DNA of 64,000 nt, from positions 558,001-622,000 of the forward strand of contig NZ_FNWW01000001.1 in assembly GCF_900108515.1 (NCBI RefSeq), given 5' to 3'. This DNA comes from Halobacillus karajensis (GTDB lineage Bacteria; Bacillota; Bacilli; Bacillales; Halobacillaceae). Position 1 is the stretch's first letter. Each line of letters starts with the position of its first letter. Shown one piece after another: positions 18,114-27,502 of this stretch. Position numbers and translations under genes: made by a program. The notes beneath the pieces are model-generated. The model saw only the letters and a list, made by a program, of their open reading frames with translations, made no database searches and was not told the origin of the DNA.

Positions 18114-21100
18114 CTACATATTCCTTCTATACTGTCCTCCAACTTCATAGAGAGCATTGGTAATTTGGCCGAGACTGGCTACTCTAACCGTCTCCATCAG
18201 TTCTTCAAAAATGTTGCCGTCGTTTGCTGCGACCTGCTTTAATCGCTCAAGTGCCTCACCAGCTTCCTTTTCATGAGCTTTCTGGAAGTTGCGCAACTCA
18301 GTGATCTGGTGTTCTTTTTCTTCTTTGGATGCGCGGGCAAGCTCCATTGAATCAATTTCCTCTTCAGAAGGTGGATTTGGGTTCAAGTAGGTGTTTACGC
18401 CAATAATCGGCAATTCACCTGAATGCTTTTTCCCTTCATAATAGAGGGACTCTTCCTGAATTTTCCCTCTCTGGTACTGACGCTCCATCGCCCCAAGAAC
18501 ACCGCCACGGTCGTTGATCCGTTCAAATTCCTGCAAGACAGCTTCCTCGACCAGGTCAGTCAGCTCACGGATAATATAAGATCCCTGGAGCGAGTTTTCG
18601 TTTTTCGTCAGGCCGAATTCTTTACTAATGATCATCTGAATAGCCATGGCTCTTCGGACGGATTCTTCTGTCGGTGTCGTAATGGCTTCATCATAAGAAT
18701 TGGTGTGTAATGAGTTACAGTTGTCCTGGATCGCAATCAGTGCCTGGAGTGTGGTACGAATATCATTAAAGTCGATTTCCTGAGCATGCAGGGAGCGGCC
18801 CGAAGTTTGAATGTGATACTTCAGTTTCTGACTCCGCTCATTCGCTCCATATTTGTCACGCATTACAACGGCCCAGATGCGGCGAGCGACTCGACCGAGG
18901 ACCGTGTATTCTGGATCCAATCCATTGGAGAAGAAAAAGGACAAGTTTGGTGCGAATTTGTTAATGTCCATTCCTCTGCTCAAGTAGTACTCGACATACG
19001 TAAAACCATTGGCAAGTGTAAAGGCGAGTTGGGTAATGGGGTTAGCTCCCGCTTCTGCGATATGGTAACCAGAAATAGAAACCGAATAATAATTACGCAC
19101 TTCTTTGTCGATGAAGTATTGCTGAATATCCCCCATCATACGTAAAGCAAATTCTGTAGAAAAAATGCACGTGTTTTGACCCTGGTCCTCTTTTAAGATA
19201 TCCGCCTGAACGGTACCTCTTACTGTGTTAATGGTTTGAGCTTTGATGGAAGCCGCTTCTTCCGCATTGGGTTCACGTCCGTTTTCTTCCGTAAATTTCT
19301 CGAGTTGCTGATCGATGGCCGTATTGAAAAACATCGCCAGAATGATCGGTGCCGGACCGTTGATCGTCATCGATACAGAAGTGGATGGGGCGACAAGGTC
19401 AAATCCATCATAGAGTTTTTTCATATCCTCCAATGTACAAATATTGACACCACTTTCCCCAACTTTCCCGTAGATATCTGGACGCTCATCCGGATCTTCC
19501 CCATATAGTGTTACCGAGTCGAAAGCGGTGCTTAGACGCTTGGCTTCATCCCCTTCGGATAAATAATGGAAACGCCGGTTTGTACGTTCTGGGGTTCCTT
19601 CCCCGGCAAACTGCCGTTTCGGATCTTCTCCTTTTCGTTTGAACGGAAAAACTCCGGCAGTAAATGGGAAAGCGCCTGGTACATTTTCTCGCAAAAGCCA
19701 TGTGAGACGATCCCCCCAGTCTTTGTATTGCGGAAGCGCGACTTTAGGAATCTTAGTCCCGCTCAGACTTTCAGTGGTAATATCCATGGTGATTTCTTTA
19801 TTCCGTACTTTAAAGGTGTAGGTATCTCCACTATAACGTTCGTGAAGACTCTTCCAATCCTCCAACTTCTCTTTCGTTTCATTGGAAAGCTGACGTTCGT
19901 AATCATGAATCAAACGCTGAAGGCTTTCCCTTGCCCCTTCATCTTCCACCAGCTCAGCTGTTCCTTTCAGCTGATAGAGCTTACGAGCTTTTTCTGCCTG
20001 GCTTTCTGTTTCCTCATGGTAATGCCGTACAGCTAGAGCGATATCCCGTAAATATTGTTTACGTTCATTTGGAATGATTACATTTTGCTTTTCTACTTTC
20101 TCCGCGGTAGAAAAAGCCGTCTCATCCTGCCAAGAGAATTTTTCATTCATCTTATCGACGATCGCTGCAAACAAAGTGTTCGTCCCCGGATCGTTGAACT
20201 GGCTTGCTATAGTACCGTACACCGGGAACTTGCTGTCATCTTCATGGAATAACATGTGGCTGCGCTGGTATTGTTTTTTCACTTGATTAAATGCATCTTC
20301 AGAACCTTTCTGTTCAAACTTATTAATTACGATAAAGTCGGCAAAGTCGATCATATCGATTTTTTCAAGTTGGGATGGGGCGCCGAATTCGGCGGTCATG
20401 ACGTACATGGATAAGTCCGTGATGTCGGTAATGGCTGCATCGCCCTGGCCGATCCCGCTCGTTTCTACGATAATAAAGTCCACGCCTGCTGCTTTGACCA
20501 CTTGGATCGCTTCTTCTACCGCCGAGGAAAGTTCTGAACGGGCCTCCCTTGTTGCGAGTGAACGCATATAAACTCTTGGGTTGAAGATGGCATTCATACG
20601 AATCCGGTCCCCAAGCAGTGCACCGCCCGTTTTCTTTTTGGTCGGGTCAACAGAGAGAATGGCTATCTTCTTATCTGGTATTTCATTCACAAAACGACGT
20701 ATCAATTCATCTGTCAGAGAGCTTTTCCCCGCTCCTCCCGTCCCTGTAATACCGAGGACAGGAATCGTTTTTTCCTGAACCTTCTCCACGGCGGACTCAA
20801 AAGCGGCTACCGCTTCCCGCTCCTTTTTTGGAGTATTCTCCACATAAGTAATGAATCGTGCGATGGACTGATGATCACCCGACGAAAGCCCTTCGACTCC
20901 TTTTTCAACATCAAGCGGGGGAAGGAAATCACATTCTTCGATCATTAAATTAATCATCCCCTGCAATCCTAAGGAACGTCCGTCTTCTGGTGAGAAGACG
21001 CGGGCTACTCCATACTCATGAAGCTCTTTGATCTCTCTCGGGATAATGACTCCTCCGCCGCCTCCATAAACGCGAATGTGGCCAGCTCCTTTTTGGTTTA

Positions 21101-21359
21101 AGAGGTCCACCATATATTTAAAATATTCTACATGCCCTCCTTGATAAGAAGAGATGGCAATCCCCTGTGCATCTTCCTGAATCGCCGCATTCACAACTTC
21201 TTCGACGGAACGATTATGCCCAAGGTGGATGACCTCTGCTCCTGTCGATTGTAAAATTCGCCTCATAATATTAATAGAGGCATCATGACCGTCAAAAAGA
21301 CTTGAAGCCGTCACAAAACGGACCGGATTATTCGGCTTATAAATGGTCGGTTGTTCCAT
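18114..21359 (-). CDS. icmF: Fused isobutyryl-CoA mutase IcmF
   Basis: Adenosylcobalamin enzyme that interconverts isobutyryl-CoA and n-butyryl-CoA, with its own GTPase chaperone. Domains in order: B12-binding (about 12-145, cobalt-ligating His25 in LFDGHDAS); MeaB-like G-domain (about 195-450, P-loop GTGGAGKS 206-213); mutase TIM barrel (about 540-1081). In the substrate pocket, Gln728 ([12 protein letters not shown]) replaces the arginine that binds the carboxylate in methylmalonyl-CoA mutase (VRNTYIYPP), which supports the isobutyryl specificity. It is the last gene of the thl operon, 15 nt after tetR. Confidence 0.95.
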   Translation of the reverse strand: MEQPTIYKPNNPVRFVTASSLFDGHDASINIMRRILQSTGAEVIHLGHNRSVEEVVNAAIQEDAQGIAISSYQGGHVEYFKYMVDLLNQKGAGHIRVYGGGGGVIIPREIKELHEYGVARVFSPEDGRSLGLQGMINLMIEECDFLPPLDVEKGVEGLSSGDHQSIARFITYVENTPKKEREAVAAFESAVEKVQEKTIPVLGITGTGGAGKSSLTDELIRRFVNEIPDKKIAILSVDPTKKKTGGALLGDRIRMNAIFNPRVYMRSLATREARSELSSAVEEAIQVVKAAGVDFIIVETSGIGQGDAAITDITDLSMYVMTAEFGAPSQLEKIDMIDFADFIVINKFEQKGSEDAFNQVKKQYQRSHMLFHEDDSKFPVYGTIASQFNDPGTNTLFAAIVDKMNEKFSWQDETAFSTAEKVEKQNVIIPNERKQYLRDIALAVRHYHEETESQAEKARKLYQLKGTAELVEDEGARESLQRLIHDYERQLSNETKEKLEDWKSLHERYSGDTYTFKVRNKEITMDITTESLSGTKIPKVALPQYKDWGDRLTWLLRENVPGAFPFTAGVFPFKRKGEDPKRQFAGEGTPERTNRRFHYLSEGDEAKRLSTAFDSVTLYGEDPDERPDIYGKVGESGVNICTLEDMKKLYDGFDLVAPSTSVSMTINGPAPIILAMFFNTAIDQQLEKFTEENGREPNAEEAASIKAQTINTVRGTVQADILKEDQGQNTCIFSTEFALRMMGDIQQYFIDKEVRNYYSVSISGYHIAEAGANPITQLAFTLANGFTYVEYYLSRGMDINKFAPNLSFFFSNGLDPEYTVLGRVARRIWAVVMRDKYGANERSQKLKYHIQTSGRSLHAQEIDFNDIRTTLQALIAIQDNCNSLHTNSYDEAITTPTEESVRRAMAIQMIISKEFGLTKNENSLQGSYIIRELTDLVEEAVLQEFERINDRGGVLGAMERQYQRGKIQEESLYYEGKKHSGELPIIGVNTYLNPNPPSEEEIDSMELARASKEEKEHQITELRNFQKAHEKEAGEALERLKQVAANDGNIFEELMETVRVASLGQITNALYEVGGQYRRNM

Positions 21360-21374
21360 ATCCGATCTTCCTTT

Positions 21375-22013
21375 CTATTGAAGTGTTCCTTCTACTTCAC
21401 TATCGAGACCTTTCAACAACAATTGAACCTGTGTATCGATATACGTATCAATGGTGAACGTACGCTGGAGAATCCATCTGCGGAACCCCCACATCTGTCC
21501 TTGAACAAAAATATTGTTGGCAATCAATTTCACATGCTCTTCTGGACGCTCCCCCGGGAAACTGTTGATGATTACCTCCTCAAGCATGGCCACCATGTCA
21601 CGCTCTTTCTTCAACACATAGTCTTGCGCATCACGGGAGAGCGATTTTACTTCCTGGTACATGACAAGCACTTCATCCTGCATATCATCCATCAATTGAA
21701 AATAGGAACGGATCGCATGGACCAGACTGTTGATACTCGTTTGGCTGGGATCGATGGAATCTTCCATCCGCTCCTTTACGCGCTGATAAATAGAATCACA
21801 GACGAGAAACAGAACGTCTTCTTTCTTACGAATATATTCATAAAGGGTCCCGATACTGAACCCAGAAGCTTTCGCTATTTCACGAGTGGTCGTCTTATGA
21901 AACCCTTTTTCGATAAATAGGCTAACCGCGCCTTTAATCATCTGGTTTCTTCGTTTAATAACGAGCGCTTCATCTTTAATGGTCGAGGGGACTTGTTTTT
22001 CAGCCAATGTCAC
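21375..22013 (-). CDS. TetR-family transcriptional regulator
   Basis: Likely local repressor of the acyl-CoA cluster. The N-terminal TetR helix-turn-helix (about 20-66) reads KGAVSLFIEKGFHKTTTREI and ASGFSIGTLYEYIRKKED; the C-terminal ligand domain is typical of acyl-CoA-sensing members. The start is GTG at 22013, overlapping the meaB stop in GTGA. It lies inside the operon between meaB and icmF. The two similar dyads upstream of fadF and thl are the natural candidate operators, and an acyl-CoA is the natural candidate inducer (inference). Confidence 0.85.
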   Translation of the reverse strand: MTLAEKQVPSTIKDEALVIKRRNQMIKGAVSLFIEKGFHKTTTREIAKASGFSIGTLYEYIRKKEDVLFLVCDSIYQRVKERMEDSIDPSQTSINSLVHAIRSYFQLMDDMQDEVLVMYQEVKSLSRDAQDYVLKKERDMVAMLEEVIINSFPGERPEEHVKLIANNIFVQGQMWGFRRWILQRTFTIDTYIDTQVQLLLKGLDSEVEGTLQ

Positions 22014-22948
22014 TCACCCTTCCTCACCCATTCCTTAAACCAGGAACGAGCCAACTGATAAGGATCAGCCTCTGGATTTTGAAGGACTTCCATCTTTTGG
22101 TGATCCTTTGCTATCTCGTCTTTGACTTCCCGCCAAATCTCTTCACGAATTAAATCATACACTTCCATCCGGAACTGCTCTTTCCTACGTTCCACCCCTT
22201 TATCTGTCCGGTATAAAAACTCGCGGTGCGTTCTCATTTTTTCATAAAGCTCAGCCATCCCTTTGGCTTCGGTGGATACCGTTTGGACGATCGGGGGCTC
22301 CCAACCTTCAGGCTGGACGATCATCATATATTCTCTTAAAGTAGATTTTAGTTTCCTAACTCCCGGTAAATCTGCTTTGTTAATAATGAAAAGATCGGCA
22401 ATTTCCATGATTCCTGCTTTAAAAATCTGCAGGACATCCCCACTGTTCGGAGTTAATACAAGACCCGTCGTATCTACAACTTTCATAATATCCAATTCTG
22501 ATTGACCGACACCGACGGTTTCAACGAGAACCACATCAAATCCATAGGCATCACAAACACGGATGGTATCTTTAGTCGCCCGCGCCAAGCCTCCAAGACT
22601 CCCCCTTGTAGCCATGCTCCTGATGAAAATACCAGGGTCGAGGAAATGCTGATTCATCCTCGTGCGGTCACCAAGTAATGCGCCTCCACTGAACGGACTT
22701 GTCGGATCTACCGCTATGACAGCCACCGTAAGGTCCTGCTGTCTTAAATAAGTAAGCAGCTGGTTAATCAATGAGCTTTTCCCTGCTCCTGGAGAACCGG
22801 TAATTCCAATGTAATGAGCCTGTTTCTGTATGGAAAAAACATCGCTCATCAATGAAAGCTTATCTTCTGTCTCATTCTCAATCAGCGTTATGGCTCTGGC
22901 CAATGCCCTCATATCCTGTTTCTGTATTCGTTCAGCAAGTGAATGCAT
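22010..22948 (-). CDS. meaB: MeaB/ArgK GTPase chaperone of B12 mutases
   Basis: G3E-family GTPase that loads and protects adenosylcobalamin in acyl-CoA mutases. The P-loop is GSPGAGKS (51-58), followed by the [19 protein letters not shown] switch region and VETVGVGQSE, and the base-specificity NKAD. Stand-alone MeaB normally serves methylmalonyl-CoA mutase; here the only mutase in view, IcmF, already carries a fused G-domain. A methylmalonyl-CoA mutase elsewhere in the genome is therefore possible. The ribosome site is weak, suggesting coupling to the preceding acyl-CoA dehydrogenase gene. Confidence 0.92.
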   Translation of the reverse strand: MHSLAERIQKQDMRALARAITLIENETEDKLSLMSDVFSIQKQAHYIGITGSPGAGKSSLINQLLTYLRQQDLTVAVIAVDPTSPFSGGALLGDRTRMNQHFLDPGIFIRSMATRGSLGGLARATKDTIRVCDAYGFDVVLVETVGVGQSELDIMKVVDTTGLVLTPNSGDVLQIFKAGIMEIADLFIINKADLPGVRKLKSTLREYMMIVQPEGWEPPIVQTVSTEAKGMAELYEKMRTHREFLYRTDKGVERRKEQFRMEVYDLIREEIWREVKDEIAKDHQKMEVLQNPEADPYQLARSWFKEWVRKGE

Positions 22949-22960
22949 ATCTCACACGCT

Positions 22961-24100
22961 CTACTTTGTGACCATACGCCCGACTACGAGCCGTTGGATT
23001 TCCTGTGTGCCTTCATAAATTTGAGTGATTTTCGCATCCCGCATGTAACGTTCAACAGGATAATCTTTCGTATAACCATATCCACCGTGTACTTGGACGG
23101 CTTCTGTCGTTACCTTCATCGCCGTATCTCCTGCAAACAATTTAGCCATAGCAGAAGCTTTGGAATAAGGGAGCCCTTCTGATTCAAGATAGGCTGCTTG
23201 ATAGGTAAGCAAACGAGAGGCTTCAATCTCTGTGGCCATGTCAGCGATCTTGAAAGAGATCCCCTGGAGTTTGGCAATCGGTTTTCCGAATTGTTCGCGC
23301 TCTTTTGCATAAGCAACGGACTCATCAAGCGCGCCTTGCGCAATCCCTACGGCCTGGGCAGCGATGCCATTACGGCCTCCATCAAGGGTCATCATGGCTA
23401 CTTTGAACCCTTGCCCTTCTTCACCGAGCAGGTTTTCTTTCGGAATCTTGCAATCTTCGAAAATTAATTCAGTCGTTGGTGAAGAGCGAATACCTAGTTT
23501 CTTTTCTTTCTTCCCTGTAGAGAATCCCGGCGTATCTTTCTCAACAATGAACGCACTGATCCCTCGGTTCCCCTGTTCTGGATCCGTTTTAGCAAAAACA
23601 ATGTAGATATCTGCCACTCCACCATTTGTGATCCATACTTTACTTCCATTCAACACGTAGTGATCGCCATCAAGTTTGGCTTGTGTCCTCATCGAGGACA
23701 CATCGCTGCCGGCTCCTGGTTCTGATAGTGCATAAGCCCCCAGCGCTTCTCCTGTCGCCAATTGGGTCAAATACTTCTTTTTTTGTTCTTCATTTCCGAA
23801 TTTAAAAATCGGCCAGCTTGCTAAGGAAATATGGGCAGAAAGGGTCACCCCTGTGGATGCACAGACTCTGGAAAGTTCCTCAACGGCGATCACATAACTG
23901 ACGAAATCAGATCCAATGCCACCGTATTCCTCCGGCCAAGGGATTCCTGTTAAGCCAAGCTCCGCCATTTTGTCAAAAATATCCCTGTCGAACCGTTCTT
24001 CTTCATCACGCTCAGCCGCCGTAGGTTCTACTTCATTCTTGGCAAAATCACGCACCATTTTTCTCAGCATTTCTTGTTCTTCTGTCAATGTAAAATTCAT
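22961..24100 (-). CDS. Acyl-CoA dehydrogenase
   Basis: FAD enzyme of 379 residues that forms the alpha-beta double bond in acyl-CoA and passes electrons to ETF. It has the flavin/substrate motifs [15 protein letters not shown] and KVWITNGG, and the catalytic base Glu363 in [11 protein letters not shown], the short-chain/general position. Closest in style to B. subtilis AcdA/MmgC. AGGAGG precedes the ATG. A second paralogue lies 12 nt upstream, so the two arose by duplication or serve straight and branched substrates. Confidence 0.93.
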   Translation of the reverse strand: MNFTLTEEQEMLRKMVRDFAKNEVEPTAAERDEEERFDRDIFDKMAELGLTGIPWPEEYGGIGSDFVSYVIAVEELSRVCASTGVTLSAHISLASWPIFKFGNEEQKKKYLTQLATGEALGAYALSEPGAGSDVSSMRTQAKLDGDHYVLNGSKVWITNGGVADIYIVFAKTDPEQGNRGISAFIVEKDTPGFSTGKKEKKLGIRSSPTTELIFEDCKIPKENLLGEEGQGFKVAMMTLDGGRNGIAAQAVGIAQGALDESVAYAKEREQFGKPIAKLQGISFKIADMATEIEASRLLTYQAAYLESEGLPYSKASAMAKLFAGDTAMKVTTEAVQVHGGYGYTKDYPVERYMRDAKITQIYEGTQEIQRLVVGRMVTK

Positions 24101-24112
24101 TCTTTCATCCTC

Positions 24113-25258
24113 CTAATCTCTAAGCAGATGGTTGCCGATGACAATTCTTTGGATCTCACTTGTACCTTCATAAATTTCACATACTTTCGCATCCCTGAAA
24201 AACCTTTCAACCGCATAATCTTCCGTATATCCATAGCCCCCATGCACTTGCACAGCTTCAATCGCTGTTTTGACGGCTGTTTTTGATGCCATTAATTTCG
24301 CCATGGATACTTCTTTTCCACATTTCTTTCCTGCTGCCTGCAGGGATGCCGCATGATAAACAAGCAGTTTAGACGCTTCTAATTCTGTAGCCATATCCGC
24401 TAATTTAAAGGAAACTCCTTGAAAGTCGGCAATGGGACGGCCAAACTGCTCACGGTCTTTAGCATAAGAAACCGCATGTTCAAGTGCCCCTTCAGCAATA
24501 CCCAGGGATTGGGCTGCAATACCAATTCGACCGATATTCAGGTTGGCGAGAGCAATTCTATAACCTTCTCCCTCTGCACCAAGACGCTGGGAGACAGGAA
24601 TTTTACATTGGTCAAAGTTCAAAGAAACCGTACTTGAGCCGTGAAGCCCCATTTTCTTTTCCGCTTTTCCAATAGAAAATCCAGGAGTGTCCTTTTCTAC
24701 AATGAATGCACTCAAGCCTTTTTTTGTCTCGACATCAGGGTTTGTACGGGCAAAAACGATGAATGTATCTGCATTTCCTCCGTTAGTGATGAACACCTTT
24801 GACCCGTTAAGAATGTAATGATCTCCTTGCCTGCCTGCACGAGTCTTCAGGCTACTGGCATCAGAACCAGCACTAGGTTCTGTTAAAGCGAACGCCCCTA
24901 AATACTGCCCTTTGGCAAGCTTCGGAATATACTTATTCTTCTGTTCATCCGTTCCAAAGTATAAAATCGGGTTCGTTCCGACAGATGTATGGACTGATAA
25001 AATGACGCCAAGTGTAGCGCTTACTTTAGATATTTCATGGATAGCGATAATGTAAGAGATATAATCCATCTCTGCACCACCATACTTCTCCGGGATAGGC
25101 ACCCCCATCAACCCTAGTTCCCCCATCTTTGGAATCAGCTCAGAAGGAAAGCGGTCTTCTTCCTCCATCCGCTCTACAGCAGGAGCCACCTCTTTTTCCG
25201 CAAAATCGCGGACCATTTTTCTCATCATTTCTTGTTCATCCGTGAAATGCAAATTCAT
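24113..25258 (-). CDS. Acyl-CoA dehydrogenase, second paralogue
   Basis: 381-residue FAD dehydrogenase, clearly related to the downstream gene. Motifs are FALTEPSAGSDASSLKT and KVFITNGGNADTF, with catalytic Glu364 in EIYEGTSEIQR. I use ATG at 25258, after AAAGGGGAG; 33 upstream in-frame residues read into the end of the hydroxyacyl-CoA dehydrogenase gene and are not family-like. The gene follows hbd by 20 nt. The substrate chain length cannot be read from sequence alone; butyryl-, isobutyryl- or 2-methylbutyryl-CoA would suit the pathway. Confidence 0.93.
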   Translation of the reverse strand: MNLHFTDEQEMMRKMVRDFAEKEVAPAVERMEEEDRFPSELIPKMGELGLMGVPIPEKYGGAEMDYISYIIAIHEISKVSATLGVILSVHTSVGTNPILYFGTDEQKNKYIPKLAKGQYLGAFALTEPSAGSDASSLKTRAGRQGDHYILNGSKVFITNGGNADTFIVFARTNPDVETKKGLSAFIVEKDTPGFSIGKAEKKMGLHGSSTVSLNFDQCKIPVSQRLGAEGEGYRIALANLNIGRIGIAAQSLGIAEGALEHAVSYAKDREQFGRPIADFQGVSFKLADMATELEASKLLVYHAASLQAAGKKCGKEVSMAKLMASKTAVKTAIEAVQVHGGYGYTEDYAVERFFRDAKVCEIYEGTSEIQRIVIGNHLLRD

Positions 25259-25278
25259 TCTCGTCTCCCCTTTATACG

Positions 25279-26130
25279 TTAATCGTAGGTGTAGAAACCA
25301 CGGCCTGATTTCTTCCCGAGCCATCCTGCTTTGACGTATTTCCGTAAAAGCGGGCACGGTCGGTATTTACTATCTCCGAACCCTTCATGAAGCACTTCCA
25401 TGATATATAAACATGTATCCAAGCCAATAAAATCAGCGAGAGTCAATGGCCCCATCGGGTGGTTCATCCCAAGTTTCATCACAGCATCCACATCTTCAGG
25501 CGATGCAACACCTTCATGTACGGTATAAACGGCTTCGTTAATCATCGGCATTAGAATACGGTTGGAAACGAACCCTGGAAAATCTTCCACTTCGACTGGC
25601 GTTTTCTCAAGCTTCTTCGTCATGTCTTCAATTGCCTGATATGTCTCATCACTTGTCTGAATGGCACGGATAATCTCAACAAGCTTCATGACAGGTACCG
25701 GATTCATGAAGTGCATCCCGATCACTTGCTCGGGCCTTTGCGTAGCTGCGGCAATCTCTGTAATTGGCAAGGAGGATGTATTCGTCGCTAAAATCGCATG
25801 GGATGGAGCAATTTCATCCAACTGTTGAAAAACACTTACCTTCACGTCCATGCTCTCCACAACTGCTTCCACAACAAGATCGCAATCCGCTGCGTCCTTT
25901 AAATCGGTTGTTGTAGAGAGAAGTTCTGTTATAGCTTTACGCTCTCCTTCTGTCATTCTTCCTTTTTCCACTGCCCGGCCCAAACGCTTTTCTATTCCTA
26001 ATAGCCCCTGATCCAATGCATCTTGGCTCATATCATTCATCTTCACATTCAATCCAGCCTGGGCAAAAACTTGAGCAATCCCTGCACCCATCTGCCCTGC
26101 TCCAATGACCATTACATGGTTGATTGTCAT
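25279..26130 (-). CDS. 3-hydroxybutyryl-CoA dehydrogenase
   Basis: NAD(P)-dependent oxidation of 3-hydroxyacyl-CoA, 283 residues, single-function short form (Hbd/MmgB). The Rossmann site is [13 protein letters not shown]; the catalytic histidine lies in [17 protein letters not shown], with Glu/Asn partners in [11 protein letters not shown] and [15 protein letters not shown] use ATG at 26130, after AAGGAGG; the ORF extends upstream into thl. Together with thl and the acyl-CoA dehydrogenases it covers short-chain beta-oxidation, but no enoyl-CoA hydratase gene is in the cluster. Confidence 0.94.
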   Translation of the reverse strand: MTINHVMVIGAGQMGAGIAQVFAQAGLNVKMNDMSQDALDQGLLGIEKRLGRAVEKGRMTEGERKAITELLSTTTDLKDAADCDLVVEAVVESMDVKVSVFQQLDEIAPSHAILATNTSSLPITEIAAATQRPEQVIGMHFMNPVPVMKLVEIIRAIQTSDETYQAIEDMTKKLEKTPVEVEDFPGFVSNRILMPMINEAVYTVHEGVASPEDVDAVMKLGMNHPMGPLTLADFIGLDTCLYIMEVLHEGFGDSKYRPCPLLRKYVKAGWLGKKSGRGFYTYD

Positions 26131-26143
26131 TCTGTCATCCTCC

Positions 26144-27331
26144 TTATTGTTTTGGTACTTCAATCAGTACAGCATCTCCTTGGCCCCCGCCAGAACAAAT
26201 GGCCGCAATGCCAAGACCGCCGCCTCGACGCTTCAATTCGTGAGCGAGTGTGAGAAGGATACGCGCCCCACTTGCACCAATCGGGTGACCTAGAGCAACA
26301 GCCCCGCCGTTTACGTTCACTTTCTCATGGTCAAGACCTGCAATCTTCCCACTTGCCAATGAGACAGCCGCAAAGGCTTCATTCACTTCAAAAAGATCTA
26401 TATCCTCAATAGTTTTCCCTGCTTTTTTCAACAGCTTATTTATGACAAGCCCGGGAGTCTGCGGGAAGTCCTGAGCTTCTACTGCGATTTCATCATGTGC
26501 TACAATCGTTGCTAATGTCTCTGCACCCAACTCTTCTGCTTTCTCATCAGACATAAGTACCATCGCACAAGCACCGTCATTAACCCCTGGTGCATTCCCA
26601 GCTGTAATGGTTCCAGTCTTATCGAAAACGGGCCGAAGTTTAGCCAAGGATTCAACAGTCGTGTTCTTTCTTGGCGCTTCATCTGTATCGATCACTTTTG
26701 GATCGCCTTTTCTTTGCGGCACTTCAACAGCCGTAATTTCATCTGCTAACTTTCCTTCCTCAATCGCCGCTATAGCTCTTTGGTGACTCTGGTAAGCCCA
26801 TTCGTCTTGAGCTTCCCTTGTTAATTCGAATTCTTCAGCTGTACGATTTCCATAATTACCCATGTGTACGTTTTCGAAGGAGCAAGTCAAACCATCGTGA
26901 ACCATCATATCCTTAACAGCCGCATCTCCCATCCGAAGCCCCCAGCGTGCTTTCGGCATAAAATATGGCGCATTGCTCATACTCTCCATTCCGCCGGCAA
27001 CAATGATCTCTTCTTCGCCTAAACGGATAAATTGATCCCCCATCGTTACACTTCTCATTCCAGAGGCACAGACTTTGTTAACAGTTTCCGTTTTTACATC
27101 CCAAGGAATGCCTGCTTCTCTTGATGCCTGACGAGAGGGAAGTTGGCCCTGACCGCCTTGCAAAACAGTCCCCATAATAACTTCATTCACATCTTCTACT
27201 TTTACATTTGCACGTTCCAGAGCTCCTTTGATTGCGATGCCCCCAAGCTGGGCTGCAGTTAAGGGCGCAAGTGAGCCGCCAAATTTACCAAAGGGAGTCC
27301 GGGATCCAGCAACAATTACAGTTTTACTCAT
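26144..27331 (-). CDS. Acetyl-CoA acetyltransferase (thiolase)
   Basis: Thiolase II of 395 residues; cleaves or forms acetoacetyl-CoA. The nucleophile is Cys88 (NKVCASGM). The second cysteine is Cys379 ([10 protein letters not shown]), with the GHPIGASG histidine near 349. It is the first gene of the operon (MmgA position). GAGGAGG precedes the ATG. Upstream lie a cre site and a TetR-type operator, so carbon source and acyl-CoA signals probably both act here. Confidence 0.94.
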   Translation of the reverse strand: MSKTVIVAGSRTPFGKFGGSLAPLTAAQLGGIAIKGALERANVKVEDVNEVIMGTVLQGGQGQLPSRQASREAGIPWDVKTETVNKVCASGMRSVTMGDQFIRLGEEEIIVAGGMESMSNAPYFMPKARWGLRMGDAAVKDMMVHDGLTCSFENVHMGNYGNRTAEEFELTREAQDEWAYQSHQRAIAAIEEGKLADEITAVEVPQRKGDPKVIDTDEAPRKNTTVESLAKLRPVFDKTGTITAGNAPGVNDGACAMVLMSDEKAEELGAETLATIVAHDEIAVEAQDFPQTPGLVINKLLKKAGKTIEDIDLFEVNEAFAAVSLASGKIAGLDHEKVNVNGGAVALGHPIGASGARILLTLAHELKRRGGGLGIAAICSGGGQGDAVLIEVPKQ

Positions 27332-27349
27332 AGTTATTCCTCCTCATAT

Positions 27350-27363
27350 TGATAACGCTTTCA
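27350..27363. promoter_or_regulatory. cre site upstream of thl
   Basis: TGATAACGCTTTCA matches the CcpA consensus TGWNANCGNTNWCA at every fixed position. It lies 19 nt upstream of the thl start codon. This suggests glucose repression of the whole thl-icmF unit, as known for the B. subtilis mmg operon. Confidence 0.7.
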
Positions 27364-27373
27364 AAATAACGAT

Positions 27374-27387
27374 TGAACGCTCGCTCA
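27374..27387. promoter_or_regulatory. TetR-type operator upstream of thl
   Basis: TGAACGCTCGCTCA is an inverted repeat (extendable to TTGAACG/CGCTCAA) with a CT centre. It closely matches the dyad in the fadF promoter (29749-29762). No clear promoter elements could be placed around it. Confidence 0.55.
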
Positions 27388-27401
27388 AAATCGTCCCATA
27401 A

Positions 27402-27433
27402 GGAAAGTGTACATAAAATGCTGTACACTTTCC
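27402..27433. other. Perfect 12-bp stem-loop between fadF and thl
   Basis: GGAAAGTGTACA (27402-27413) and TGTACACTTTCC (27422-27433) with an 8-nt loop. There is no proper U-tract on either strand. It may be the 3' end of the fadF message or an extra operator. Confidence 0.5.
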
Positions 27434-27490
27434 ACAATTTTCATACTATTTCTTCTTTAATCGCACAAGTTCGATGGGTCTTTTTTTTGG

Positions 27491-27502
27491 TCAAACGTTT
27501 GA
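27491..27502. promoter_or_regulatory. TCAAACGTTTGA palindrome after fadF
   Basis: A perfect 12-bp palindrome touching the fadF stop codon. The 15-mer TTGGTCAAACGTTTG (27487-27501) recurs exactly at 39543-39557. The role is unknown. Confidence 0.4.
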
